NCBI GenBank assembly: GCA_020047835.1
Contig: JAIFNJ010000255.1
Span: forward strand, 1 to 34,781
Reading direction: 5' to 3'
DNA length: 34,781 bases
Source of the DNA: Bacteroidota bacterium
GTDB taxonomy: Bacteria; Bacteroidota; Bacteroidia; Bacteroidales; SZUA-534
Made by a program: the position numbers and the translations under genes. Below, piece by piece: positions 8,193-17,100 of the stretch. The notes under the pieces were generated by a model. That model had not been told where the DNA came from and did not search any database. It saw only the letters and a list, made by a program, of their open reading frames with translations. Position 1 is the first letter of the stretch, and every line of letters starts with the position of its first letter.

Positions 8193-8787
8193 ATGAGAAT
8201 ACACAAAGCTGGTTTTAGCGTAATTATTGTTGCCATTTTATTGTTCACTTTTATTATGGTTATCTTCATATATACCGCATCTAATGCAATAATCTATATC
8301 TCAGGATTCATTTTTCTTGCGCTACTCATATTTATTCTTCGATTTTTTCGCTATCCAAATCGAACCATTCAATTCAATAAAAATCAAGTAATTTCGCCTG
8401 CCGACGGAACTATTGTTGTAATTGAAGAGATGGAAGAAACAGAATTTATTAAAGAAAAAAGAATCCAAATTTCAATTTTCATGTCTGTCTGGAATGTTCA
8501 TATCATCCCATGAAAATGAACGATCAGTAGTTATTATTGAAACAGAAAATGCTGGAAAAGTGTTGGTGAAACAAATTGCAGGAGCCGTGGCTCGGCGGAT
8601 TATAACCTATGCTAAACCAGAACAAAAAATAAAGGAAGGCAATCAACTCGGTTTTATACGTTTTGGTTCGCGAGTTGATGTTTTGTTGCCTGTTGGATCA
8701 AAAATTCATGTTAACTTAAATCAGAAAGTAACAGGAGGAATAACACTTTTAGCTGATTTACCTCAAAAATTGAATAATACCATTTAG
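8193..8787 (+). pseudogene. psd: Phosphatidylserine decarboxylase, frame broken, central segment missing
   Basis: The short (PssD/archaetidylserine-type) Psd converts phosphatidylserine to phosphatidylethanolamine using a pyruvoyl group made by self-cleavage at a Gly-Ser bond. The N-terminal frame (8193-8513) has two membrane segments, then VISPADGTIVVIEE and ISIFMSVWNVHI before a TGA. The C-terminal frame (from about 8501 to 8787) picks up at SSHENERSVVIIETEN and runs through KQIAGAVARRIITYA to RFGSRVDVLLP, the processing site. In intact homologues roughly 30 residues lie between the NVH and the S-T/H-E-N-E-R motifs (the His/Lys-rich YHPGKFLxAWxPKS part). Here they are absent, and the total of 595 nt is about 90 nt short and not a multiple of three. 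A single-base slip cannot restore the family sequence, so this is an out-of-frame deletion or an assembly error. Confidence 0.85.
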
Positions 8788-8846
8788 ACTGCTTTTAAAT
8801 AGAAAAAAAAAGTGTCAAATGGTATCATTATATTCATCGATAAGTA

Positions 8847-8854
8847 TAAATTTG
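8847..8854 (+). promoter_or_regulatory. Candidate -7 promoter element for the ferredoxin gene
   Basis: TAAATTTG matches TAnnTTTG and lies 31 nt before the ferredoxin ATG. I do not see a TTG at the expected distance upstream, so only half of the promoter is supported. Confidence 0.45.
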
Positions 8855-8884
8855 TGGCATTATTAATAATCAAAATTTTTTGAT

Positions 8885-9052
8885 ATGGCTTATAAAATTT
8901 CTGAAGACTGCATAGCTTGTGGGACTTGTATCGCTGAATGTCCTGTAGAAGCTATCTCTGAAGGTGACATCTATGTAATTGACGCAAATACTTGTACCGA
9001 TTGCGGTACTTGTGCAGAAGTTTGCCCAGTAGAGGCGATTTCACCAGCATAG
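8885..9052 (+). CDS. 2[4Fe-4S] ferredoxin
   Basis: A 55-residue soluble electron carrier of the clostridial type. It has two complete cluster motifs: CIACGTCIAECP at about 9-20 and CTDCGTCAEVCP at about 37-48, each CxxCxxCxxxCP, with near-duplicate sequence around them (PVEAIS after both), reflecting the ancestral internal duplication. It is acidic and starts MAYKISEDC as is usual. It is a single-gene transcription unit: a -7 element lies upstream and a hairpin terminator follows 22 nt after its stop. Partners (for example 2-oxoacid oxidoreductases) are not encoded in the window. Confidence 0.95.
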   Translation: MAYKISEDCIACGTCIAECPVEAISEGDIYVIDANTCTDCGTCAEVCPVEAISPA

Positions 9053-9073
9053 TAACTTTTCTTTTCAAAATTT

Positions 9074-9107
9074 AAAGCCCATAGATATTGGGCTTTTATT
9101 TTTTTAT
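9074..9107 (+). terminator. Rho-independent terminator after the ferredoxin gene
   Basis: AAAGCCCA and TGGGCTTT form an 8-bp stem with a short loop, followed at once by a T-rich tract. It closes the ferredoxin unit before the next promoter. Confidence 0.85.
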
Positions 9108-9155
9108 TTAGTTGCAAATAGTAAATTAAATTCATAGTAACTTATTGATTTAATA

Positions 9156-9163
9156 TATATTTG
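9156..9163 (+). promoter_or_regulatory. Candidate -7 promoter element for the dehydratase gene
   Basis: TATATTTG matches TAnnTTTG, 36 nt before the ATG at 9200. A TTG codon at 9161 that extends the reading frame lies inside this element, which favours the downstream ATG as the true start. No well-spaced -33 TTG is seen. Confidence 0.5.
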
Positions 9164-9199
9164 TACACCTTATTTCATTGTGAATATTTATCAAGAATC

Positions 9200-11080
9200 A
9201 TGATCTTTAGCAAAAAATACACCCCACGTTGGATTGTTTTCTCAATTGATGTTTTAATATCTGTTGCCAGCATTAGCATAGCATACTTGCTTCGCTTTAA
9301 TTTTCAAATACCGGAAACTAATGTAGCCTCACTCTTCTTTATAATTCCCTTTGTTACCCTTATACGTATTGTAAGTTTTTTATTTGGGAAAACTTACGCT
9401 GGAATAGTCAGATATACCGGATTGAAAGATTCACAGCGTATTTTTATCACAATATTCTTTGGAAGCCTTTTTATAGTTCTAAGTAATTTTGTTAGTTATT
9501 TGTATATAACTCAAGCTTTCATTGTACCGCTTTCAATAGTCATTATCGACTTTTTAACTACTGTATTTTTCATGACTTCGCTTCGGTGGTTGGCGAAATC
9601 TATATTTTATGAGTTACAAACATCATCCATGCAATTGAAAAAAGCAGTGATTTATGGTACCAGCCCAGCTGCTTTGGTAGCAAAACAAACATTGGAACAA
9701 GACACGGCCTCGCGCTACAAAGTAGTGGCTTTTTTTGATGATGTTTCAAAACGAAGTCAAAAGCAGTTAGGTGGAACAAATATTTACCCCATTTCAACTA
9801 TCGAATCAATTATTTCAGCTGAAGATGTTCAATATATGATACTTGCCAAACCATTCAATTCAATTGAAGAAAAAACAAGCTTAATTGAATTGTGTTTGAA
9901 CAACAATGTCAGCGTTCTATCAGTTCCAAGTGTTGACAGTTGGATTAACGGTGAATTGAGTTCAAAGCAGATCAGGCAAATAAAAATTGAGGAATTATTG
10001 GAACGGGCTCCCATAATTTTGGATATCGCAAATATTGAAGTTCAGATTAAAAATAAAGTGGTGCTGATTACAGGCGCCGCTGGATCCATTGGCAGTGAAA
10101 TGGTTCGGCAATTAATAAGGTTTGAACCCAAAAACCTTATCTTGTTTGATCAAGCAGAAACCCCATTGTACGATATTGAAATGGAACTTCGGGAACAAAA
10201 ACAGTGTTTTAACTTTCAAGCCGTAATTGGTGATATTGCGGATCCAGTTAGAGTAGAGGAGATTTTCAAAAAGTTTACCCCTGAAATAGTTTTCCATGCA
10301 GCAGCTTATAAGCATGTTCCCATGATGGAAATCAATCCGGCTGAATCAATAAAAACCAATGTTTTTGGCACCCGTACCATTGCCGACATTTCCGTTAAAT
10401 ATGGAGTCAAAAAATTTGTGATGGTTTCAACCGATAAAGCCGTAAACCCAACCAATGTAATGGGGGCTTCAAAACGGTTAGCCGAGATATACATTCAGTC
10501 CTTAAACAAAACCACCAAAACTGCTTTTATCACCACCCGATTTGGAAACGTATTGGGTTCCAATGGAAGTGTGATACCTAGGTTCCGAAAACAAATTGAA
10601 GAAGGTGGCCCAATTACCGTAACACATCCGCAAATAACCCGTTATTTCATGACCATTCCGGAAGCATGTCAGTTGGTATTGGAAGCCGGAACGATGGGTA
10701 CCGGTGGCGAAATATTCATTTTTGATATGGGAAAATCAGTGAAGATTGTGGATCTGGCAAAAAAGATGATAAAACTATCAGGCCTTCAATTGGGAAAAGA
10801 CATTCAAATAAGCTTTACTGGTTTGCGCCCTGGTGAAAAGCTTTACGAGGAATTATTGGCCGACAAAGAGAATACCCTTCCAACCCATCATTCACAAATT
10901 ATGATTGCCAAAGTGAGGAATTACCCTTACGAAGAAGTAAAGGTGCAGATCCAGGAATTAATTGATTTGTTAAAAGATCCCGACCATTTGCAGATTGTGA
11001 ACCATATGAAACGGATTATCCCTGAATTTATCAGCCAAAACTCCATTTACGAGCAATTAGATAAACCGTTGGTGAAATAA
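9200..11080 (+). CDS. Membrane nucleotide-sugar 4,6-dehydratase (FlaA1/CapD/WbpM family)
   Basis: Acts on UDP- or similar nucleotide-activated N-acetyl sugars at the cytoplasmic membrane face, usually the first step toward modified sugars of O-antigen, capsule or glycoprotein glycans. The 626-residue product has four membrane helices at the N-terminus (within about the first 130 residues), a first Rossmann-like CoA-binding-type domain, and a C-terminal extended SDR domain beginning VLITGAAGSIGSE (G292 is the first Gly of GxxGxxG). Instead of the usual YxxxK it has MGASKR (M421, K425) after STDKAVNPTN, the substitution characteristic of the large WbpM-type dehydratases. Start chosen at ATG 9200. 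It is monocistronic here: the following genes are on the other strand. The exact sugar substrate cannot be read from sequence. Confidence 0.93.
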   Translation: MIFSKKYTPRWIVFSIDVLISVASISIAYLLRFNFQIPETNVASLFFIIPFVTLIRIVSFLFGKTYAGIVRYTGLKDSQRIFITIFFGSLFIVLSNFVSYLYITQAFIVPLSIVIIDFLTTVFFMTSLRWLAKSIFYELQTSSMQLKKAVIYGTSPAALVAKQTLEQDTASRYKVVAFFDDVSKRSQKQLGGTNIYPISTIESIISAEDVQYMILAKPFNSIEEKTSLIELCLNNNVSVLSVPSVDSWINGELSSKQIRQIKIEELLERAPIILDIANIEVQIKNKVVLITGAAGSIGSEMVRQLIRFEPKNLILFDQAETPLYDIEMELREQKQCFNFQAVIGDIADPVRVEEIFKKFTPEIVFHAAAYKHVPMMEINPAESIKTNVFGTRTIADISVKYGVKKFVMVSTDKAVNPTNVMGASKRLAEIYIQSLNKTTKTAFITTRFGNVLGSNGSVIPRFRKQIEEGGPITVTHPQITRYFMTIPEACQLVLEAGTMGTGGEIFIFDMGKSVKIVDLAKKMIKLSGLQLGKDIQISFTGLRPGEKLYEELLADKENTLPTHHSQIMIAKVRNYPYEEVKVQIQELIDLLKDPDHLQIVNHMKRIIPEFISQNSIYEQLDKPLVK

Positions 11081-11341
11081 AAACTTACATTGTATTAATC
11101 TAACGTCAGTTCGATATAATCCAAAATGCAATAATAGCTCAACATTTTAAAATGGAAAGATGGAAAACTGGATATATTCGAGCTTAATAAATGAATTAAT
11201 TTCCAATTTTCTTCCATTATTCCAATTTTCCAAACTTCCTACGAGGTTTTAATAGCAACTTAGCTAATTTATAAGTGGTGAATAGCAATTTCGAACCAAC
11301 AATAATCTAGATATGAAATCCTCATAGGTTTTCTATGCATC

Positions 11342-11866
11342 TTATTCGTACAAATCAACAAGTCCTTCGGGAAGATTGAGGATGATGGTTTTTCGGGGTG
11401 CTTGAACCTCTTTTATAAAATCGATGTGCATGGGTACCAACAATTCTTTTTTCCCCTTCAAAATCACTATCAGGGGGTTGGTGGGGTTATCAATAATATC
11501 GATTATTTCGCCCAATTCTCCTTGAGTTGAATCAATAGCGTTAAAACCAATAAGGAGATGAGGTTTTGAGGTAAAATCAGATTCTTCGTATTCAAGTCCT
11601 TTAAGTGGGACATATAACGTGGAGCCAACAATTTTTTTTGCAGCCACTTCGGCATCTATCCAGAGGAATTTAATCCGAAACCGTTCAATGCTGATAGCTA
11701 CCCAGTCGTCAATAAAAAAAGGAACCAGCAATCCTTCTATTTCAAGAAATGCTGATTCCTCAATGTTTTCTATGATGTCAGGATTGTTTGTGTCAAGAAC
11801 TACTTCGCCATGAATTCCATGGACTTTAACTAAAGTTCCTACCAGCAAGCAATCCTCTTTTTGCAT
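11342..11866 (-). CDS. rimM: Ribosome maturation factor RimM
   Basis: Assists 30S head assembly by binding S19 and the 16S rRNA 3' domain. The 174-residue product has the N-terminal RimM beta-barrel (VGTLVKVHGIHGEVVLDTN, where KxHGxxGE is the diagnostic motif) and a C-terminal PRC-barrel (LLIGFNAIDSTQGELGEIIDIIDNPTNPLIVI and LVPMHIDFIKEV). It follows rpsP on the same strand with 9 nt between, the usual rpsP-rimM pairing. No trmD or rplS follows, unlike the enterobacterial operon. The 261-nt gap to the convergent dehydratase gene (11081-11341) holds imperfect AT-rich inverted repeats (GGAAAACTGGA against TCCAATTTTCC) but no gene or clear terminator that I can defend. Confidence 0.93.
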   Translation of the reverse strand: MQKEDCLLVGTLVKVHGIHGEVVLDTNNPDIIENIEESAFLEIEGLLVPFFIDDWVAISIERFRIKFLWIDAEVAAKKIVGSTLYVPLKGLEYEESDFTSKPHLLIGFNAIDSTQGELGEIIDIIDNPTNPLIVILKGKKELLVPMHIDFIKEVQAPRKTIILNLPEGLVDLYE

Positions 11867-11875
11867 GCAATAGTT

Positions 11876-12454
11876 TTATTCTTCTGTTTTTTCCTCAATA
11901 GGTGCTTCGTTCTCTGCTCCAATTTCTGTTTCAACTTCAGCTTCAACCTCAGGTTCGTCAGCTTTACTTGTAGCCTTGGCAGCAGCTTTGGCAGCTTCAG
12001 CATTCTTTTCAGCAATAGCTTGTGCACGGTCGGTGCTCACCTTTTTCTCTGCAGCTAACTTTGTTTTATCCGTACTGTGTTTGTCAGATTTTAACTTATC
12101 AACTTTTGCTTGAATTTTGTTTGAGTTTTCAACCAACCATTTGCTGAATTTTTCTTCAGCAGCATTTTCGTCAAAAGCTCCTTTTTTCACCCCGTCTAAA
12201 AGGTGTTTTTTCATCAGTACTCCTTTGTACGATAAAATTGCTCTGGTGGTGTCAGATGGCTGAGCACCATTTTGAAGCCAATACAATGCCCGTTCGAAGT
12301 TAAGTTCAATAGTAGCAGGATTAGTGTTTGGGTTGTAATTTCCCAATCTTTCTATGAACTTACCATCGCGTGGTGCCCTGCTATCGGCTGCAACAATATG
12401 GTAATAAGCATTACGCTTTCTACCATGACGTGCTAATCGGATTCTTAAAGGCAT
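11876..12454 (-). CDS. rpsP: 30S ribosomal protein S16 with long C-terminal extension
   Basis: Primary 16S rRNA-binding protein of the 30S body. The first 80 residues are the complete bS16 domain (MPLRIRLARHGRKRNAYYHIV, ADSRAPRDGKFIERLGNYNP, then GAQPSDTTRAILSYKG). The rest, to 192 residues, is a low-complexity tail rich in Lys, Ala and finally Glu (EVEAEVETEIGAENEAPIEEKTEE). Bacterial S16 is usually 80-100 residues; tails of this sort occur in Bacteroidota S16 proteins that I know, so the length is not an error, although its role is unclear. It is the first gene of the rpsP-rimM unit. A TATATTTG -7 element lies 40 nt upstream on the minus strand. Confidence 0.95.
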   Translation of the reverse strand: MPLRIRLARHGRKRNAYYHIVAADSRAPRDGKFIERLGNYNPNTNPATIELNFERALYWLQNGAQPSDTTRAILSYKGVLMKKHLLDGVKKGAFDENAAEEKFSKWLVENSNKIQAKVDKLKSDKHSTDKTKLAAEKKVSTDRAQAIAEKNAEAAKAAAKATSKADEPEVEAEVETEIGAENEAPIEEKTEE

Positions 12455-12493
12455 AATTTAAATTTTAATTGTTACTAATTATTTTAGCGGCTG

Positions 12494-12501
12494 CAAATAT
12501 A
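12494..12501 (-). promoter_or_regulatory. Candidate -7 promoter element for rpsP-rimM
   Basis: On the minus strand this reads TATATTTG, matching TAnnTTTG, about 40 nt ahead of the rpsP ATG. The nearest minus-strand TTG (12530-12532) is 28 nt away, longer than the spacing seen in the best promoters of the window. Confidence 0.45.
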
Positions 12502-12838
12502 GTACTTATTTTTAGAGAATCATTAATTTCAAATGCTTTTTATTATTGAATTTATCGCGAATTTGATTTTTTGATGTGATCTAATCATGAAAAAAAAAAG
12601 AAAATAATCAATTGGCAGCAAAGAATTAAACCTCACAATAACAAATAGTTAAGAAGGCCAGAGATAGAAATAATAATCAATTAAATGATAGGTTTCATTT
12701 TATGATGTTAAAAAAAAATTCAACGCTTGTTGAATCCAAATTTTAATAGTAAGTTTGCCTCGCAAAATTTAGAAAGTAATCTAAATCGTTCTTTTTAGTG
12801 ACTGGAAAGAAATTTTTTAATTTTTCTTGATTATTTTT
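12502..12838. other. AT-rich divergent intergenic region between rpsP and tRNA-Glu
   Basis: About 340 nt without a convincing gene on either strand. It is very AT-rich with long A and T runs. It separates the rpsP promoter (minus) from the tRNA promoter (plus). I see no tRNA-like fold, no start/stop pair with protein-like coding, and no strong repeat in it. An S-protein or tRNA leader regulatory structure cannot be excluded without folding and comparison. Confidence 0.5.
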
Positions 12839-12867
12839 TTGGAAAATTAAATATTTAATTACTTTTG
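12839..12867 (+). promoter_or_regulatory. Promoter of tRNA-Glu (and probably rpsT)
   Basis: TTG at 12839-12841, an 18-nt spacer, and TACTTTTG at 12860-12867: a full Bacteroidota -33/-7 pair. The tRNA 5' end lies 16 nt after the -7 element. This is the only promoter I can see ahead of rpsT. Confidence 0.8.
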
Positions 12868-12883
12868 CAGTCCGAAAACAAAC

Positions 12884-12955
12884 GCTCCGTTCGTCTAGGG
12901 GTTAGGACGCCAGGTTTTCATCCTGGTAGCAGGGGTTCGATTCCCCTACGGAGTA
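12884..12955 (+). tRNA. tRNA-Glu (anticodon TTC)
   Basis: A full 72-nt cloverleaf can be folded by eye: acceptor GCTCCGT with ACGGAGT (first pair G-U), D-arm region TCTAGGGGTTAGGA, anticodon stem CCAGG/CCTGG around loop TTTTCAT with anticodon TTC, and T-arm CAGGGGTTCGATTCCCCT carrying the invariant GTTCGA core. The discriminator base is A. The 3' CCA is not encoded (ACAAAT follows), so it must be added by the nucleotidyltransferase. The gene is 27 nt ahead of rpsT on the same strand. Confidence 0.97.
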
Positions 12956-12982
12956 CAAATAATACACTTTAGAATTAAAAAA

Positions 12983-13234
12983 ATGGCAAATCATCTATCA
13001 TCAAAAAAAAGGATACGTCAGAACGAAGAGCACCGGTTGCGCAATAAATATGTTGCTAAAACCGCACGTAATGCCGTGAGAGACATACGAGCTATCACTA
13101 CAAAAGCTGAAGCAGAAGCACTATTACCTAAAGTAACCTCAATGCTTGATAAATTGGTTAAAACAAATATAATTCATAAGAATAAAGCAGCTAATCTTAA
13201 ATCAGGTTTGGCCGTTCACATTAGCGGATTGTAA
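12983..13234 (+). CDS. rpsT: 30S ribosomal protein S20
   Basis: Binds the 5' domain and helix 44 of 16S rRNA during early 30S assembly. The 83-residue product is a very basic helical bundle with the family pattern MANHLSSKKRIRQNEEHRLRN, then KLVKTNIIHKNKAANLKSGL. There is no -7 promoter element in the 27 nt between tRNA-Glu and this ATG, so the mRNA probably derives from cleavage of a tRNA-rpsT co-transcript. A strong hairpin terminator follows. Confidence 0.96.
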   Translation: MANHLSSKKRIRQNEEHRLRNKYVAKTARNAVRDIRAITTKAEAEALLPKVTSMLDKLVKTNIIHKNKAANLKSGLAVHISGL

Positions 13235-13254
13235 TTTTTACTAAAATATTTTTT

Positions 13255-13285
13255 AAACCCTGAGCATAGCCGTTCAGGGTTTTTT
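13255..13285 (+). terminator. Rho-independent terminator after rpsT
   Basis: AAACCCTGA and TCAGGGTTT are exact reverse complements, giving a 9-bp stem around a loop of about 10 nt, and are followed by a T run. It ends the tRNA-rpsT unit before radC. Confidence 0.9.
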
Positions 13286-13386
13286 CATTTATACCTCATG
13301 CATACAAAAGCAAATTAGTATTTTTCAAGTTTCCATGGTGCCAACTTATGCAAGTTTTTGTAGATTTACTTTAAAGCTAAAAACCC

Positions 13387-14079
13387 ATGAAAGAATACCA
13401 AAATCTGACAATAAAGCAATGGGCTGCCGAAGATAGGCCTCGCGAGAAGTTTTTAAAAAAAGGTATTTCCGCCTTATCGGATGCTGAATTGATTGCCATA
13501 TTGTTAGCTACTGGCACTAAAAATCTTTCGGCCGTTGATTTAGCAAAAAATATTTTAGCCAGTGCCGATAATAACCTACACTTATTAGGAAAAAAGAACG
13601 TTACCGATTTAAAAAAAATTTCGGGCATTGGCGAAGCGAAAGCAATTTCAATAATTGCTGCATTGGAAATCGGCAAACGCCGCAAACCTGATGAGATAGA
13701 GCAAAAAAAAGTAACTAGTAGCAACGTCGTATTTGAATTATTTCAACCCCTTTTGGGCGATTTGCCCCATGAAGAGTTTTGGGTGCTTTATTTAAGTCGC
13801 TCGAATCAGATTAAAGATAAGGAGAAAATTAGCTTGGGAGGCACCAGTGGAACTGTGATAGATGTTAAGATAATACTAAAATATGCCATTGAAAAGCTTG
13901 CCAGCGGACTTATTTTGGTGCATAACCATCCATCGGGGAATGTTCAACCGAGTGATAACGACCTTAAAATAACCGAAAAAATAAAAAATGCCGGATTATT
14001 AATGGATATTGCCACACTTGACCATATAATTATTGGTGACACCAAATATTATAGTTTTGCTGACGAAGGAATTCTTTAA
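13387..14079 (+). CDS. radC: RadC family protein (JAB/MPN+ domain)
   Basis: RadC-like proteins pair an N-terminal helix-hairpin-helix DNA-binding region with a C-terminal JAMM metalloprotease-like domain; the biological role is unresolved despite the repair-related name. The 230-residue product is full length. The N-terminus has RPREKFLKKGISALSDAELIAILLATGT, and LKKISGIGEAKAISIIAALEIGKR is the HhH motif. The C-terminal domain carries HNHPSGNVQPSDND, the intact JAMM motif (H-x-H-P-S-G and a distal Asp). It stands between the rpsT terminator and a convergent kinase gene; no clear TAnnTTTG is seen, only a weak TACTTTAA near 13365. Confidence 0.93.
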   Translation: MKEYQNLTIKQWAAEDRPREKFLKKGISALSDAELIAILLATGTKNLSAVDLAKNILASADNNLHLLGKKNVTDLKKISGIGEAKAISIIAALEIGKRRKPDEIEQKKVTSSNVVFELFQPLLGDLPHEEFWVLYLSRSNQIKDKEKISLGGTSGTVIDVKIILKYAIEKLASGLILVHNHPSGNVQPSDNDLKITEKIKNAGLLMDIATLDHIIIGDTKYYSFADEGIL

Positions 14080-14111
14080 CTGTAAGGAAATAGTACTTAA
14101 TCCGGCACGAA

Positions 14112-17100
14112 TCAAATCTCATCTATAAACAAAGGCAACGACACAAAGAATGAAGTTCCCTTGTTTAATTCCGACTGGAACCAAATGGCTCCACCAAATT
14201 CTTCTACAATATTTTTCACAATGGCCAGCCCCAATCCGGTACCACTGCTTTTAGTGGTAAAATTAGGCTGAAAAAGTTTATTTGCCATTTCGGGGGCAAT
14301 TCCTGCTCCATTATCCTTTATTTCAACAACTACGCTTTGTTCTGATGTAATAAGTTGTATTGAAATTTGCCCCTGCTCATTTTTTGGAATGGATTGAATG
14401 GCGTTTTTAATCAGATTGTTAAATACCTGAAGCATACGTTCATTATCGGCATTTACATAAATAGCTTCTTCTTCATTAAAATTGCATGTTACTTGAGCAA
14501 AAGAGCATTCTTTAAAAAGATGGGCACTTTGTAAAATTCGCTCGTTGAGGTTCACTTTTTCAGAACGGGCTTTTGGCATTTGTGCAAATTGCGAAAAAGC
14601 AGAGGCAATGGATGATAGGCTGTCAATTTGTTCAATCAGGTTTCCAGCAAAACGGTTAAATCGATCATTAAAATCGGAATCGTTATTCTTCCATGAAAGT
14701 TCTAAAAGCTGAATATTAAGCTTCATGGGAGTTAACGGATTTTTAATTTCATGGGCTATTTGCTGAGCCATTTCGCGCCAGGCCGATTCCCGTTCCGATT
14801 TTGCCAGCATTTGGGTGCTGTTATCCAATTCTTCCAACATCCGGTTATACTCATAAACAAGTTCCGCAATTTCATCCTTCCCTTGATATTCAATTCGTTC
14901 GTTTTCTTTGCGCAAATCAATTTTGCTAATCCTCTGTTGAAGCAACCGCAAGGGCTCTGTAATTCTGCTCGACATATAAAAAGCAATAACAATGCTTAGT
15001 ATAATTAACAATGCATAAATATTAATTACCGCCACAACAACCCCTAAAAGCTCTTGCTTAAATGCACTTTCTTTTGAAAAATAGGGAAGATTCAAATAGG
15101 CTAATAAACGTCCATCAGCACTTATAAATGGCACATAACCCGAATAATAATGCAAGTTTCCAATATCCTCCTTATGCACAATTCTGGCTTTTTTATTTAT
15201 AACCAGTTCCCGGTAAGCCTCGGCATTCATTTTGGTACTGGTTAATTGACGCTCAAATATTTCATTCCGCGAAGTGGCTACCAAATTTCCCCTTAAATCG
15301 TATAAATTAATATCGGTATAAATTACATTGGAAAATTTTACCAATAAATTATTCAGATAATCCGGCGGAATTTGGTCAATGCTCTTATAAATTGCCAGTT
15401 TGGTTTCAATTTCAACTAATATGGATTGTAACTTCTCGCTCAACATATCGGTTTGCCCTTTTTCAAACTGCCGATAGGTATAAAATATGGTTCCTCCCCC
15501 TACAAATACCAGTGAAATGAGCAAAATAACAATCATGCTGTAAACAATTTTATTTTTTATGCTCCAGGTAAAATTTACTATCGGTGTAAGGCGGTTGCCC
15601 ATAATAAGCAGCAGGATAGTAAGAACAAATAAAAAGAAATAGATGTAAGTAAAAGATATTAAAATATGGTGAAACCGGATGGTTGGGAAACTAACAATTA
15701 CGGTGTTCTTTTCATCGGAATTGTATAACAGATGATCAAATCCTTCCGACTGAAAAAATGCAAATTCAGTTTGGTTAAACCGGTAAATGGACCGTTCGAA
15801 TGCATACGGAAAACTTCCGGAGCGAACCAGTAATTTATTGTCAGCATATTTTGCATAATTCAAGTTGTGGTAATTCTTATAAAGCTGCAACGGTTTTTCA
15901 AGCAACAATTCCGGATAACCCAACACCTCAAAATTTGGTTTTGAAGTAAGCTCAAGATAAAGCATCACATCATCCCAACCTTGCTTTAAGTCAATTTGAA
16001 AACTTAAAAAGTAGTTAACCCCTCCATTCCTACTTTTAAGATAATAGAGCCCGGGAATATTGGTGGGAGTACCACTCTGATTGACCATTTCTTTAAAAAA
16101 CCCGAAACAATACTCCCATTCCTGATTGGGTTCGTTCAACAGAACGCTGTCTTTTGAATTACAGATGGTTAATTGAAAGCTATACCTGCCCAAATATCCG
16201 GTAAAATATTCACCTTGAAGGTAATTACTCAAATCGCTAAAGTTGAATAATTCCGATTGAAGCATGCGGGAAATAACCGAATCATTTTTTACTTTATCAA
16301 TTAATTCACTTAATACCAATTCAGCTACCGGATCCTGTTCGCGAGCTAAATTCACTGCCAGCACTTTGCTCTCCTCAATCCGTTTAATAAAATTCTCTTT
16401 TCTAATAAAATAAGTTGCATAGCCAGCAAACAAAGCCAGGAGAATAACCATAGAGCCAAATCCTGGTTGCCGTTTCAAACGGATAACCATCCAATAAATA
16501 AGTACCATTGCTACAAAAATAATGGAGATGAGGTATTCCCTTCCATAAAAAAATAGCAAAAATATAGTACCCAAAAAAGCCAATCCAGCAATAAAATAAT
16601 ACCCGGAATTATGGATAATGGCACTTTTAATTTGATAAAGAGCTTTATCAAATAATAATAAAAAGCCAACAAATAAAACGATCAGTACAAAGTATCCAAT
16701 AAAACTGAAGACTGAAAGATTTAATACATCATAAGCCTCGTACTGAAAATTTGAATCCACAATAAGATGCTTGAAAATATGCTGTGCCAGCAGCAAGTAT
16801 ACTGAAATAAAAATAATCCACGATAAAGAAATTAAGTATTTAGTGGCAGTTGGAAATTCCTTTATCTTTTTGAGATTAACTTTTGAATAAAAAATAAAGA
16901 TAAGACTCACCAATAAGGTAACCGAAATCATCAAATCACCCAGTGAGGGAAAGAAACCGGAATAAGCAAAAATCTCGGGTTGAAATAAGGGCAACTTATC
17001 AAAAAAAGAAGGAATCCTAAACCACTGCAACCAAACCCTAACTCCAATTAGAAAAGCAGAAAATAAAAGAAATTGCAAAAAAGAGAATTTTCTGTTCTTA

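Noticed and set aside
8500..8515. Programmed +1 frameshift in psd at CCA TGA
   Set aside because: The CCA-TGA context faintly resembles +1 sites, but about 30 conserved residues would still be missing from the product, so deletion or assembly error fits better.
8885..11080. Ferredoxin and dehydratase as one redox or glycan operon
   Set aside because: A clear terminator and a new -7 element separate them; the functions are unrelated.
11081..11341. Imperfect inverted repeats in the dehydratase/rimM convergent gap as a mobile mini-element
   Set aside because: Arms match only in part, no target-site duplication or terminal structure is seen; the sequence is simple AT-rich and repeats of TTCCA/TGGAA arise easily.
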